Below are positions 44,656-53,897 of a stretch of DNA of 64,000 nucleotides, one piece after another; position 1 is the stretch's first letter, and each line of letters starts with the position of its first letter. The notes under the pieces are model-generated. The model worked only from the letters and a program-made list of their open reading frames with translations. It did no database searches and had not been told where the DNA came from. Location: the NCBI GenBank assembly GCA_947492925.1, contig CANLOQ010000003.1, forward strand, positions 682,001-746,000, read 5' to 3'. The position numbers and the translations under genes were made by a program. Source of the DNA: an uncultured Sulfitobacter sp. GTDB taxonomy: Bacteria > Pseudomonadota > Alphaproteobacteria > Rhodobacterales > Rhodobacteraceae.

Positions 44656-44718
44656 GAGTGTTCCGTGGTTGCGGCGGTCTGTCTGTACAATTTGAAATGG
44701 GGCCCCTGCACGTGCGGG

Positions 44719-45189
44719 TCAAGCGGGCTGTCGCTTTGGTCGCGGATCAAATGCGACCAAAAGCCTGCCAAGATCAGGCTCGGCCACCAGCCGCGCGGCC
44801 TTCTTGCGCGACACCCAGCGGCGGCGGCGTTGACCGCTTTCGGGAAACTCTTTGGCCAGTGACGTGACCGCGACGGGGTACAACATGGCAATGCACGGCG
44901 TCTCATCGCGCTGTCCCATGTCCTTGCCGTAGGTATAGGCCCCCAGACAGGTATCCGAAACCTTGCCGGTAACACCCGCTTCTTCCCAAGCCTCGCGCAA
45001 TGCGCTGGCAGCAGGGGTGCGCCCATCGATCGGCCAGCCTTTGGGAACAATCCAGCGCTTGGAGCCGCGCGATGTGATCAGAAGGACCTGAACCTTACCC
45101 CTGCGAATACGATAACACAGTGCCGCAAATTGTGTGCGCACTTCGCCCTTGCGGGCACCTGTCAGGGAAAGGGGGGGCTGCTTGCTCAT
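44719..45189 (-). CDS. NUDIX hydrolase
   Basis: This 156-residue NUDIX protein carries a complete box in GWPIDGRTPAASALREAWEE-A-G-V (pattern GX5EX7REUXEEXGU with a Thr/Pro variant at the first Glu position). GSKRWIVPKGWP and RRRRWVSRKKAARLV resemble diphosphoinositol-polyphosphate or diadenosine hydrolases of the MutT family. It hydrolyses nucleoside-diphosphate-X compounds; the substrate is undetermined. ATG 45189 is used; the longer upstream frame overlaps the start region of modA. It is divergent from modA. Confidence 0.88.
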   Translation of the reverse strand: MSKQPPLSLTGARKGEVRTQFAALCYRIRRGKVQVLLITSRGSKRWIVPKGWPIDGRTPAASALREAWEEAGVTGKVSDTCLGAYTYGKDMGQRDETPCIAMLYPVAVTSLAKEFPESGQRRRRWVSRKKAARLVAEPDLGRLLVAFDPRPKRQPA

Positions 45190-45304
45190 GAACCGCTTGT
45201 TGCGCCGGGTTTTTTCATACCATGACCGCAGGCCCGCGCGACTGCAAGGGGGGCGCGGTGGCATTGCGCTTGAAGGGGGCCGGACCATCGCTAATAGTGC
45301 GCGC

Positions 45305-46048
45305 ATGTTCCGCCTGACCGTTTTCATTGCCTTCGTTCTTATTGGCTGTACCCGTTTTGCGGCAGCAGAGGGCGAAGTGACCGTGTTCGCCGCCGCCAGT
45401 CTGCGCGGTGCGCTGGATCAGATCGTTGCGGGGGTCGAAGATACGACAGGGCAGGATGTGGTGCTGTCTTACGGTGGTTCAGGCACGATGGCCCGTCAGG
45501 TCGCCGCCGGTGCGCCCGCCGATGTGGTCGTTTTGGCCAGCACACAGTGGATGGACTGGCTGGCCGCACGCGGCAGCATTGATCCGCACGGGGTGCGCCC
45601 GCTCACCGGAAACCGGCTGGTGGTGATCGGCGGTCCCGGTGCGCGCCCCCTGCGCAGCGCGCAAGACCTGCCCGACCGGCTTGGGACCGCCCGGCTTGCG
45701 ATGGGACAGCGCGATGCAGTGCCCGCAGGCAGCTACGCACGCCAGTGGTTGCAATCCGCAGGACTGTGGCCCGCGCTGCGCGGCCAACTGGCTGAAACTG
45801 ACAATGTGCGCGCCGCGCTTGTGCTGGTGACGCGGGGGGCGGCACCCTTCGGGATTGTTTACAAAAGCGACGCTGTCGGATCGAAGGTCGCCACGGTGGT
45901 CTGGCACATTCCGACGGACAGCCATGATCCAATCGTCTATCCCGCCGCCGCGCTAACGCCACAGGGAGAGGCGTTTCTTGAGCATCTGTTCAGCCCGACG
46001 GCACAGGACATACTGGCGTCACACGGTTTCAGCCCGGTGCGGCCATGA
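45305..46048 (+). CDS. modA: Molybdate ABC transporter substrate-binding protein
   Basis: This 247-residue periplasmic protein has a signal peptide (MFRLTVFIAFVLIGCTRFAAA) and the ModA core: VTVFAAASLRGALDQI, YGGSGTMARQVAAGAPADVVVLAS, NRLVVIGG and GAAPFGIVYKSDA. It binds molybdate, and possibly tungstate, and delivers it to ModBC, which are encoded in the same operon (4-bp overlap). No ModE gene or clear ModE box is seen in the leader. Molybdenum would be needed by the CoxL-like enzyme at 17958-20255. Confidence 0.95.
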   Translation: MFRLTVFIAFVLIGCTRFAAAEGEVTVFAAASLRGALDQIVAGVEDTTGQDVVLSYGGSGTMARQVAAGAPADVVVLASTQWMDWLAARGSIDPHGVRPLTGNRLVVIGGPGARPLRSAQDLPDRLGTARLAMGQRDAVPAGSYARQWLQSAGLWPALRGQLAETDNVRAALVLVTRGAAPFGIVYKSDAVGSKVATVVWHIPTDSHDPIVYPAAALTPQGEAFLEHLFSPTAQDILASHGFSPVRP

Positions 46049-46734
46049 CCACCGATGCTGCCGCATGGGAGGCGCTGCGCCTGTCGCTTTGGGTGTCGCT
46101 CTGGGCCACCTGCATTGCCGTGCCGCTGGCGCTTTGGGTGGCATGGTTGCTGGCGCGAGGCCGCTTTCGGGGCAAAACCCTGCTGAACGCGCTGGTGCAC
46201 CTGCCGCTCGTGCTGCCCCCGGTGGTGACCGGATACCTTTTGCTAGTGGCCTTCGGGCCAACCGCACCTTTGGGCCGTTTGCTTGAGGCACTGGGTATTC
46301 CGCTGGCCTTTCACTGGACCGGTGCCGTTCTGGCAGCGATCATCATGGCCTTTCCGCTCATGGTCCGTGCCATGCAGCTTGCAATAGAGGCCGTGGACCC
46401 GAAACTGGAAGAGGCCGCCGCCACGCTTGGTGCCTCGCGCGCGGGGGTGTTTGCACGCGTCACACTGCCGCTGATCGTGCCGGGTATCCTTGCGGGCACC
46501 GTCATGGGTTTTGCCAAGGCAATGGGTGAATTTGGTGCCACGATCACCTTTGTGGCCAACATCCCCGGCCAGACCCAGACCCTCCCCAGCGCGATCTGGA
46601 CCGCCCTGCAGATTCCGGGTGGTGAAACACAGGCGCTGATGATGGTCGTGATGGCCTGTGTCGTGGCGCTGGGGGCTGTTGTCGCGTCAGAGGCTCTGGC
46701 GCGCCGTGTGGCTGCACGGATTGCGGGCGCATGA
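46045..46734 (+). CDS. modB: Molybdate ABC transporter permease
   Basis: This 229-residue inner-membrane permease has five hydrophobic segments. The EAA-loop region is AAATLGASRAGVFARVTLPLIVPGILAGTVMGFAKAMGEFGATI, where the GEFGAT motif is typical of ModB. The start overlaps modA (ATGA) and the stop overlaps modC (ATGA), so the operon is translationally coupled. Length fits the family. Confidence 0.95.
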   Translation: MTTDAAAWEALRLSLWVSLWATCIAVPLALWVAWLLARGRFRGKTLLNALVHLPLVLPPVVTGYLLLVAFGPTAPLGRLLEALGIPLAFHWTGAVLAAIIMAFPLMVRAMQLAIEAVDPKLEEAAATLGASRAGVFARVTLPLIVPGILAGTVMGFAKAMGEFGATITFVANIPGQTQTLPSAIWTALQIPGGETQALMMVVMACVVALGAVVASEALARRVAARIAGA

Positions 46735-47819
46735 CGCTGAACATCCGCATCCAGCAAGGCTTTGACGGATTTGACCTTGATGTTTGCTTTTCAGCCGATG
46801 CAGGGATCACCGCGCTTTTCGGCCGCTCCGGCGCGGGCAAGACCACGGTGGTGAATGCGGTTGCGGGACTGTTGCGCCCGGATGCAGGCAGGATCACTTT
46901 CAATGACGAAGTCCTCTTTGACAGTGCCACGGGTACTTTTGCCCCACCTGCCGCACGGCGTCTGGGATATGTTTTTCAGGACGCGCGCCTTTTCCCCCAT
47001 CTCAACGTGCGAGAGAACCTTGAGTTCGGTATGCGCTATGCGCCCAAAGGTACGCCGGGTGCCGGCTTTGCCGATGTGGTGGACTTGCTGGGCCTTGGCG
47101 CGCTGACCGGCCGCGCGCCTGCGACGCTGTCGGGCGGAGAAAAGCAGCGCGTCGCCCTTGGTCGGGCCCTTTTGAGCAAGCCACGCATGTTGTTGATGGA
47201 TGAACCGCTGGCCAGTCTTGATGGGCCGCGCAAGCAGGACATCCTGCCCTATCTTGAACGCCTGCGCGACGGACCGCAGCGCCTGCCGATCCTGTACGTC
47301 AGCCACGCAGTAGACGAAATTGCACGTCTTGCGGACACTTTGGTGATGCTTCAGGCGGGCAAGGTCGCGCGGGCGGGGCCCCTTTTTGATGTCATGTCAG
47401 ACCCCGCCGCCGTCCCGCTTTTGGGCGTGCGCGAGGCAGGTGCGGTGATTGAAGCCGAAGTCATGGCCCTGGCGGAAGACGGTCTGACCCGGCTGCGCAT
47501 CAGCGCGGGCGATTTGCATCTGCCGGGGGTGCAGGCCCCAGTCGGGGCCAAGGTCCGCCTGCGGGTGCTGGCGCAAGACGTCATGCTGTCGCGTGCGCGC
47601 CCCGAAGGTCTGTCTGCCCTTAATGTCCTGCCGGTGCAGATTGACAGCATTCATACCGGTGACGGCCCGGGGGCGGCGGTATCCCTGATTGCAGGACAGG
47701 ACCGACTACTGGCGCGGATCACGGCACGGGCCGTGTCCACACTTGGGCTGGAAACAGGGACAGCGTGTTTCGCCGTTCTGAAGGCCACCAGCGTGGCGCC
47801 GGGCAGCATCGGGCGCTAA
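46731..47819 (+). CDS. modC: Molybdate ABC transporter ATP-binding protein
   Basis: The 362-residue ATPase has Walker A GRSGAGKTT, Q-loop VFQDARLFPHLNVRENL, signature LSGGEKQRVALGRALL and Walker B MLLMDEPLASLD. The C-terminal TOBE/Mop domain (about 295-362) binds molybdate and regulates transport in relatives (SALNVLPVQIDSIHTGDGPG). It completes a standard modABC operon; the next gene is on the opposite strand. Confidence 0.95.
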   Translation: MTLNIRIQQGFDGFDLDVCFSADAGITALFGRSGAGKTTVVNAVAGLLRPDAGRITFNDEVLFDSATGTFAPPAARRLGYVFQDARLFPHLNVRENLEFGMRYAPKGTPGAGFADVVDLLGLGALTGRAPATLSGGEKQRVALGRALLSKPRMLLMDEPLASLDGPRKQDILPYLERLRDGPQRLPILYVSHAVDEIARLADTLVMLQAGKVARAGPLFDVMSDPAAVPLLGVREAGAVIEAEVMALAEDGLTRLRISAGDLHLPGVQAPVGAKVRLRVLAQDVMLSRARPEGLSALNVLPVQIDSIHTGDGPGAAVSLIAGQDRLLARITARAVSTLGLETGTACFAVLKATSVAPGSIGR

Positions 47820-47917
47820 GTTGTACAAGTCCGCGCGATGGGCGCTTTCGTGACCGAAGCGGCGCCGGCTCAGCTGAGATCGCCGCGATTTGCCGCACGT
47901 CACAAAAGGGACAGACT

Positions 47918-48685
47918 TCAGACCTTCAGCACCGGCTTTCCCATCTTTTCGGCCAGCATCACCATCAACTGATCGTGCGGAACATCCGCATCAATGGCCA
48001 GCTTACGAAGACCAAAGTGAACATGAGCCACGTCTTCGTAATAGCTGGTATAGGCATAATTCGTCGCCGCCCCCGCGACTGCGCCCAGCACCGGCACCGC
48101 CTGCGCGGCAAGCTTTTGCCCCATCACGACCGCCAGCCGCGGTGCGATCTTGTGAATAACCGCCTGCATCGCCTTGCCCGACAGCGCCATTCGCGCAGAC
48201 AGAAACCCTAGATCGGCCCCGTCATCACCGGACAGCGGACCGGCGGCGGCAAAGACCTGAATACAATCGAACTGCACATTTTCCGCATCCGGGTCAAAGC
48301 CGTGCTTTACCGCAACGCCTTCAATCACACGCAACAAAAGCGTCGTTGTGACCGGCAATTCCGCCAATGCCGTGGGCAATCCTCCTGCACCACCCGCGGC
48401 ACCCATCGCCGTGGTTGCCACCTGATTAAGCCAGCTTTTCTGATCCGGCACCACCGCGCGGCTGGAATGCGCTGCTTTCATCGCCTGACCAAGTGCGGCC
48501 ACCGTTGCTGCTTCAAGATTGCGGCGGATGGGTTCGGGCAGACGGTCCAGCAGGCTGTCCGCCGTGCCACCGATCAGGTTCAGCACTGAAATGCCCATGC
48601 CACCAGCGCCCTTGTAGCGTCTTGCCAATGCGTCAACGGCGGCCTCCACGTCGATATGCGTGGGCAGGGTACTGTCGATTTGCAT
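47918..48685 (-). CDS. EcsC family protein
   Basis: The protein of 255 residues fits the EcsC family, found in stress or protease-related loci: TAIGxAGGxGG-like glycine-rich segments (TTAMGAAGGAGGLPTALAELP), TTLLLRVIEGVAVKHGFD and GAVAGAATNYAYTSYYEDVAHVHFGLRKL. It has hydrophobic stretches but no clear signal peptide. ATG 48685, seven bases after AGAGGA, is preferred over upstream in-frame starts at 48691 and 48742. Function in this lineage is unknown. It follows a GNAT gene on the same strand. Confidence 0.8.
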   Translation of the reverse strand: MQIDSTLPTHIDVEAAVDALARRYKGAGGMGISVLNLIGGTADSLLDRLPEPIRRNLEAATVAALGQAMKAAHSSRAVVPDQKSWLNQVATTAMGAAGGAGGLPTALAELPVTTTLLLRVIEGVAVKHGFDPDAENVQFDCIQVFAAAGPLSGDDGADLGFLSARMALSGKAMQAVIHKIAPRLAVVMGQKLAAQAVPVLGAVAGAATNYAYTSYYEDVAHVHFGLRKLAIDADVPHDQLMVMLAEKMGKPVLKV

Positions 48686-48738
48686 GGGCATGTCCTCTGG
48701 CTGGATGATAGCCAATGTGGGGGTCAGAGGGTTGGAAA

Positions 48739-49281
48739 TCAATCCGACCAGCGCTCAACCTTGCCCCGGATGCCGTTCCATGCGCCGGGCAACAGGTCAC
48801 GGCCCAGCACACGTTCCGGGTTAGTAGGTGGCGGCATCACGACCTCATCCAGACGGCGAAAGCCGAAGCGCCCATAGTAGGGTGCATCCCCCACCAGCAT
48901 CACGCGGTCCCATCCCAACGGCGCAGCATGGCGCAGGCTTTCCTCGATCAAGGCGCGGCCCAGCCCCTCGCCCTGCCGGGTTGGGTGTACCGCAACCGGG
49001 CCCAACAACAGCGCCTGCGCAGCGCCGATCCGTACGGGCCAGTACCGGATGGCACCGCCCAGAATGCCTGCTTCGTCCCGCGCCACATGACTGAGCCCAA
49101 GGACCGACGGAATTCCGTCGCGCAGCCGATAGGACGACAGCGCCTCACGCCCCGGCGCAAAACAAGTGTCATACAGCGCCTCAACCTCCCAATAATCCTG
49201 GGGTGTTTCAGGGGTGAAGTGGTACACGGCGCGCGACTTTCTGGTTTGCGGTGGCGTCCGGCCTATCATGGCGTTAGCCAT
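48739..49281 (-). CDS. GNAT family N-acetyltransferase
   Basis: The 180-residue product has the GNAT acetyl-CoA site GPVAVHPTRQGEGLGRALIEESL (Q-G-x-G-x-G-x-A type) and then RVMLVGDAPYYGRFGFRRLDE, the common GNAT beta-bulge and YYGRFGF signature. N-acetylates an unknown amine or protein in the cytosol. The start, at 49281 or 49269, is not clearly marked by a ribosome-binding site. It is divergent from the flavin reductase gene, with only 26 bp between the two starts. Confidence 0.8.
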   Translation of the reverse strand: MANAMIGRTPPQTRKSRAVYHFTPETPQDYWEVEALYDTCFAPGREALSSYRLRDGIPSVLGLSHVARDEAGILGGAIRYWPVRIGAAQALLLGPVAVHPTRQGEGLGRALIEESLRHAAPLGWDRVMLVGDAPYYGRFGFRRLDEVVMPPPTNPERVLGRDLLPGAWNGIRGKVERWSD

Positions 49282-49307
49282 AGGTGCAATTGATCAAAGG
49301 AGCCCCC

Positions 49308-49913
49308 ATGTTCTATCGCCCCGAAGACGGCCACGGCCTGCCGCACAACCCGTTCAATGCCATTGTCACGCCCCGGCCCATCGGCTGGATTTCATCGCGT
49401 GACGCAGACGGCACCGACAATCTGGCCCCTTATTCTTTCTTCAACGCGGTCGCCTATGTGCCGCCGCAGGTCATGTTCGCCTCGACCGGGGCCAAGGACG
49501 ATCAGGACGGCACCAAAGACAGCGTGGCCAACATCCGTCAAACCGGGGTTTTCTGCGTCAACGTGGTTGAGGAAGCAGCGCGCGAGGCGATGAACCTGTC
49601 TTCGGCCCATCTGCCACATGGCGTCGATGAATTTGCGCACGCCGGGATCGAAAAGACCGCCTGTGAGACAATAGACTGTTCGCGGGTCGCCAATGCCCCT
49701 GCTGCCTTGGAATGCCGGATGACGCAGATTGTCCAGATCGAGGGTGGGGTGAACTTTGTGGTATTCGGAGAAGTCATCGGCGTGCATCTGCGCGACGATT
49801 GCGTCGTCGATGGCAAGTTTGACGTGCAGCGTTTCACGCCCCTCTCCCGGCTGGGTTACCGCGATTATACCGTGGTCGAAAAGGTGTTTGAGATCATCAG
49901 ACCCGGCGAATAA
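49308..49913 (+). CDS. Flavin reductase-like domain protein
   Basis: This 201-residue FMN-binding split-barrel protein has the family start HNPFNAIVTPRPIGWISSRDADG and the FMN-contact segment NLAPYSFFNAVAYVPPQVMFAS. It likely reduces FMN/FAD with NAD(P)H or binds FMN for a partner. ATG 49308 follows AAAGGAG. It is divergent from a GNAT gene and convergent with the DMT transporter gene, whose end lies 6 bp away. Confidence 0.85.
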   Translation: MFYRPEDGHGLPHNPFNAIVTPRPIGWISSRDADGTDNLAPYSFFNAVAYVPPQVMFASTGAKDDQDGTKDSVANIRQTGVFCVNVVEEAAREAMNLSSAHLPHGVDEFAHAGIEKTACETIDCSRVANAPAALECRMTQIVQIEGGVNFVVFGEVIGVHLRDDCVVDGKFDVQRFTPLSRLGYRDYTVVEKVFEIIRPGE

Positions 49914-49919
49914 TGCGGC

Positions 49920-50843
49920 CTACTTACGCTTTGCCATCTGGGTGGTCACATTCCGTGCGGCCCGGCTCTGCGTCATCAGAATGGCAGCAATGATCAGCCC
50001 GCAGGCCGTAAGCTGCGCGGGCTTCAAATGCTCTCCGAAAGCACAAAGCCCGACAAGGAACATCGTCGGCAATTCAACACTGCCGATCACGGCTGTGCGT
50101 GGTGCCCCAATGACGGGCGAGCTGATGACAAAGATCAGCTGGGGCACCAGTGCGGTGAGCAGCGACAGACCAATGACCAGAAGCCAGACCTGCGGTGTGC
50201 CCGGCAAGATGTCGGCAGGGGCGGATGCAGCTACAAGCGGAGCAAGCGCCAGAACAGAGCCCACAGATACCGACGCGATCCTTGCCAGCGGCGGCAGCCG
50301 GGACAGGCGATGTACCAGCACGGTGATCCCGAATCCAAATCCAAGCGGTGCTGCCAAGGCCATCAGAAGAAGCGGAAGCTGGTTGCCAGGGACCGAGGCG
50401 GGGTTGCCCGCAATGATGGCCGCCAGAAGAATCATCGCGCTGGCAACCAGCGCTTTGGTGGTGGGCCGTTCGGCAAAAAGGATAGCGGCCAGCAGAACGG
50501 TAAAGACCGGATAGGTCATATAGATCACCCCGACGGTAGAGGCGGGAATGACCTCAAGCGCGCGCACGTATCCTATCCAGCCCAGGCCCATGACCGCACC
50601 AGTCACCATGCCCCATGACAATTCACGCCATTTTCGCCGTTGCGCAACGAGGGTCGGCAGCAATACCAGCGCCGGTATCACGTAGCGATAGAACGCCACA
50701 GCATGCGGGGCGAGCCCGGCCTCGGTCAGGCCCCGGCTGAAAAAGGGCACGATGCCAAAGCTGACAGAAGCCAGCAAAATACCGATGGCGGCCAGCACCT
50801 GCTGACGATCCGTGAAAATCCGTGGGACGTCCGGCTCTGTCAT
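49920..50843 (-). CDS. DMT superfamily (EamA) transporter
   Basis: The 307-residue integral membrane protein has about ten hydrophobic helices in two EamA repeats (for example AHAVAFYRYVIPALVLLPTLVAQ with the R-x-x-x-P-like motif in the first, and SVELPTMFLVGLCAFGEHLK in the second). It probably exports an amino acid or related metabolite, but the substrate cannot be assigned. ATG 50843 is taken as start. It follows a SulP transporter gene on the same strand. Confidence 0.85.
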   Translation of the reverse strand: MTEPDVPRIFTDRQQVLAAIGILLASVSFGIVPFFSRGLTEAGLAPHAVAFYRYVIPALVLLPTLVAQRRKWRELSWGMVTGAVMGLGWIGYVRALEVIPASTVGVIYMTYPVFTVLLAAILFAERPTTKALVASAMILLAAIIAGNPASVPGNQLPLLLMALAAPLGFGFGITVLVHRLSRLPPLARIASVSVGSVLALAPLVAASAPADILPGTPQVWLLVIGLSLLTALVPQLIFVISSPVIGAPRTAVIGSVELPTMFLVGLCAFGEHLKPAQLTACGLIIAAILMTQSRAARNVTTQMAKRK

Positions 50844-50902
50844 GAAATGGGCTTATCACGCCCGCCGCATTTGCCAAGACTTTGCGCAGGAAGACCGGCG
50901 CT

Positions 50903-52564
50903 TCAGTGGCCGCCGAGTATCCCTGTGCGGACCGAATAATCCACCGCAAGTTCGTAGTCGGGGTCATCGTCGCTGTCGACCATCAGGTGGCCTGCCTTGG
51001 TCAGCAGACGATGACAATCGCGGCTGAGGTGGCGCAATTCGATCCGCTTTCCGGCTTGCTCGTATTTGCCCGCAATCGCCTCGATCGCCTGCAAGGCCGA
51101 TTGATCCACCACGCGGCTGTCGGCAAAATCCACCACCACCAAAGAAGGATCATTCTGCACGTCAAACAGTTCCGCAAATCCGTCAGATGATCCAAAAAAC
51201 AGCGGCCCCTGTACCTGATAGACCTTGGCCCCTTCGGGTGTTTCGTAGGTTTTTGCATGTATGCGACGCGCGTTGTTCCACGCATAGGCAAGCGCCGAGA
51301 CAATGACGCCAACCACCACGGCTACGGCAAGGTCTTCGTAGACCGTCACGACCGTCACGAGCAGGATCACAAAGGCATCCGTCAACGGTACTTTTCCCAG
51401 AATGCGCAGAGAGTTCCATGCAAATGTGCCGATAACCACCATGAACATCACACCCACAAGTGCCGCCAGCGGTATCTGTTCAATCAGGGAAGACCCGACA
51501 AGGATGAAGAGCAGCAGGAATACCGCCGCCGCAATACCCGCGACGCGCGTGCGTCCCCCGGATTTCACGTTGATCATGGACTGACCGATCATCGCACAGC
51601 CCCCCATGCCGCCAAAGAAGCCGGTTACCGTGTTGGCGACACCCTGTGCCACGCACTCTTGGCTGGCACCGCCGCGTGTGTTGGTCATGTCACCCACGAG
51701 GTTTAGCGTCAGCAGCGATTCAATAAGCCCGATGGCGGCCAGAATGATCGCATAGGGCAAGACGATATAAAGCGTCTCAAGGTTGAAGGGTGCGAGGGCG
51801 GTGCCATAAAGCCCCAAACCTTCGCCAAAGGGCACATGGGGCATGGGAAAACCCCCTTCAATGGAGGCCAGATCGCCCACGCGGGGCACGTCCATGCCGG
51901 TGAAAATCACCACGGCTGCCACAATACCGATCCCTGCCAGAGGTGCCGGGATCAGCTTGGTGATGCGCGGCATGACCCAGATGATCGCCATTGTCGCCGC
52001 CACCAGTGCCAACATCAGATAAAGCGGTTGCCCGGACAGCCATTCACCGCCGCCCATGCCGTGGCCCGTGTCCACCATCGTGCCGGGCACTTTGAACTGG
52101 CTCATCTGCGCCAGAAAAATCACAATCGCCAGCCCGTTCACAAAGCCCAGCATGACGGGATGCGGCACAAGACGGATGAACTTGCCCCACTGCATGACGC
52201 CCGCAAAAACCTGCAGGAGGCCCATCAGGATCACGGTGGCGAACAGATATTCCACCCCGTGCTGCGCCACCAGCGCCACCATCACCACCGCCAAGGCCCC
52301 TGTCGCACCGGAAATCATGCCGGGGCGTCCACCGATCAGCGCAGTGATCAGACCCACCAGAAACGCCGCGTAAAGACCGACCAGCGGATGCACTCCGGCT
52401 ACAAAGGCAAAGGCCACCGCTTCGGGCACAAGCGCCAGTGCAACTGTCAGACCTGACAGCAACTCAATGCGCAAACGGCCCACCGAGAAGCCATCCTCGG
52501 GCATCCAGCGCAGGTCGGTCACTTCAAGATTCTTGGTAAAGCTGTGAAAAATGGAGCGCGCCAT
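50903..52564 (-). CDS. SulP family anion transporter with STAS domain
   Basis: This 553-residue transporter has the SulP core near the N-terminus (GLTVALALVPEAVAFAFVAGVHPLVGLYAAF), about 10-12 membrane helices, and a cytoplasmic STAS domain from about 440 (VYQVQGPLFFGSSDGFAELF then VVVDFADSRVVDQSALQAIEAI, the conserved DSS-like region). Family members transport sulfate, bicarbonate or other anions, and no carbonic anhydrase gene neighbours it here. The substrate is unknown. Confidence 0.9.
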   Translation of the reverse strand: MARSIFHSFTKNLEVTDLRWMPEDGFSVGRLRIELLSGLTVALALVPEAVAFAFVAGVHPLVGLYAAFLVGLITALIGGRPGMISGATGALAVVMVALVAQHGVEYLFATVILMGLLQVFAGVMQWGKFIRLVPHPVMLGFVNGLAIVIFLAQMSQFKVPGTMVDTGHGMGGGEWLSGQPLYLMLALVAATMAIIWVMPRITKLIPAPLAGIGIVAAVVIFTGMDVPRVGDLASIEGGFPMPHVPFGEGLGLYGTALAPFNLETLYIVLPYAIILAAIGLIESLLTLNLVGDMTNTRGGASQECVAQGVANTVTGFFGGMGGCAMIGQSMINVKSGGRTRVAGIAAAVFLLLFILVGSSLIEQIPLAALVGVMFMVVIGTFAWNSLRILGKVPLTDAFVILLVTVVTVYEDLAVAVVVGVIVSALAYAWNNARRIHAKTYETPEGAKVYQVQGPLFFGSSDGFAELFDVQNDPSLVVVDFADSRVVDQSALQAIEAIAGKYEQAGKRIELRHLSRDCHRLLTKAGHLMVDSDDDPDYELAVDYSVRTGILGGH

Positions 52565-52656
52565 CGGGCATCCTTTGGACGGAAGTTGGGGGAGAGATCG
52601 TTTGCGCGGGGGCTATACCAGTTTGTCAGGGATGCCAAGGGCGCAGGTTTGCCCGT

Positions 52657-53739
52657 TCAGCCCGCCTGCCGCCGGGTGATCAGTTTTTCCCATTCGTTCA
52701 GCCATCCCCCCACTTGCGGGGTCTGGTCGCCCAGCGCGCGGTCAAATGCGGCGCGGCCAAGGTCGATGTTCAGATCAAGTCCAAGCGCGGCAATATCGCG
52801 CCCCGGATCAATGGCATAGTCTTCGATCATGCCCAGCACCCGCAAACGGTCAAGCTGCGCGAGCGGCACGCATTTGAGCATTTCGTGCATCGCGTGGGCA
52901 TTGGCCAGATTGCTGCCCATCTTGCGCATTTTGATGATTTGGCGTGCGCGGTGGTCATCCCTGCTGGCCTTGCGCAGGAAATGTTCATGCCCGCCCGCCG
53001 CCGCCGCACGCAGCAGTTTGCCCGACCAATGCAGGGCCGTCAGGCCGTCGAAATGCAGCAGGCGCACACGTTGAACCGCCCAGCCACGCAATTTCAGACG
53101 CCGGTCACTGGCCGGGCGGCGCGGCGTGTGGATGCCCGGCACCAGCGGACGCCCCGTGCGCATGAAGCTTTTGCCATGTGGATATCCCAGCACGCCCTGA
53201 CGCAGAAACTTGCCTGCCCCCCCGAAAAAGAACGGGGCTTTGCCCCAGAGTGTCGGCGTTGGCTGACGGAACACCCCGTCAAAGAGGCCTTCCTGCGGCG
53301 ATCCTTCGACAAAAGCACGTTCGCGCGGTTCGATTACGGCAAATTCGATCTGTTCGGGCTGGGCCGCGAGGATGTCGGCAATGGGGACATCGGCATGCAC
53401 AAATTCGTCCGCATCAAAATGCGCAACCCAGTCAACAGTCGCGTGCTGATAGGCATGAAAGACGTTCTGCAACTGGCGGTATTCCACGGATGCAGGCCGT
53501 GGCTTGCCCAGCTGGTCCTGCCAATAGGTGTCGTCGCAGACGATATATGACACCTGGGGTATGCGATCCAGAATAGCCTCAAGATCGGGCTGGGGCTGAT
53601 CAAGGTACAGGCGCACATCGGCAGCACCGCGGGCAATGTAATGCGCGGCGAATGCCACCACCAACTGCGTGGGCTCACGACAGGTGCAAACCACACCCCA
53701 AGAGGCGGGTCCGGTATTTTCGTGCGGCGCGTAGAACAC
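52657..53739 (-). CDS. Glycosyltransferase family 2-like protein
   Basis: The protein has 360 residues from GTG 53739, which lies six bases after GAGGG; an open frame to 53880 exists but lacks a good start. WGVVCTCREPTQLVVAFAAHYIARGAADVRLYLDQP and WVAHFDADEFVHADV (acidic D-A-D-E metal site) are the glycosyltransferase markers of the PF13704-like group. GVLGYPHGKSFMRTG and GIHTPRRPA follow. It has no signal or membrane segment. The acceptor is unknown; surface polysaccharide is likely. Confidence 0.75.
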   Translation of the reverse strand: MFYAPHENTGPASWGVVCTCREPTQLVVAFAAHYIARGAADVRLYLDQPQPDLEAILDRIPQVSYIVCDDTYWQDQLGKPRPASVEYRQLQNVFHAYQHATVDWVAHFDADEFVHADVPIADILAAQPEQIEFAVIEPRERAFVEGSPQEGLFDGVFRQPTPTLWGKAPFFFGGAGKFLRQGVLGYPHGKSFMRTGRPLVPGIHTPRRPASDRRLKLRGWAVQRVRLLHFDGLTALHWSGKLLRAAAAGGHEHFLRKASRDDHRARQIIKMRKMGSNLANAHAMHEMLKCVPLAQLDRLRVLGMIEDYAIDPGRDIAALGLDLNIDLGRAAFDRALGDQTPQVGGWLNEWEKLITRRQAG

Positions 53740-53897
53740 GTCTGACCCTCGATACCGCCCGTTTTCGTGTGGGCGCGCTAAAACACCCTTTTCGGGGCGC
53801 GAACACACATGTGTCAACAGATGCCTCCGGGATAGGGGTTGAAATTGCGATACCCTTCTGACTTGCTGCGCAAAAACCACGGGTCAGGGGAAGAGTG

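Noticed and set aside
53740-53880. 47-residue N-terminal extension of the glycosyltransferase
   Set aside because: The upstream GTG has no ribosome-binding site and the added residues look untranslated; GTG 53739 follows GAGGG.
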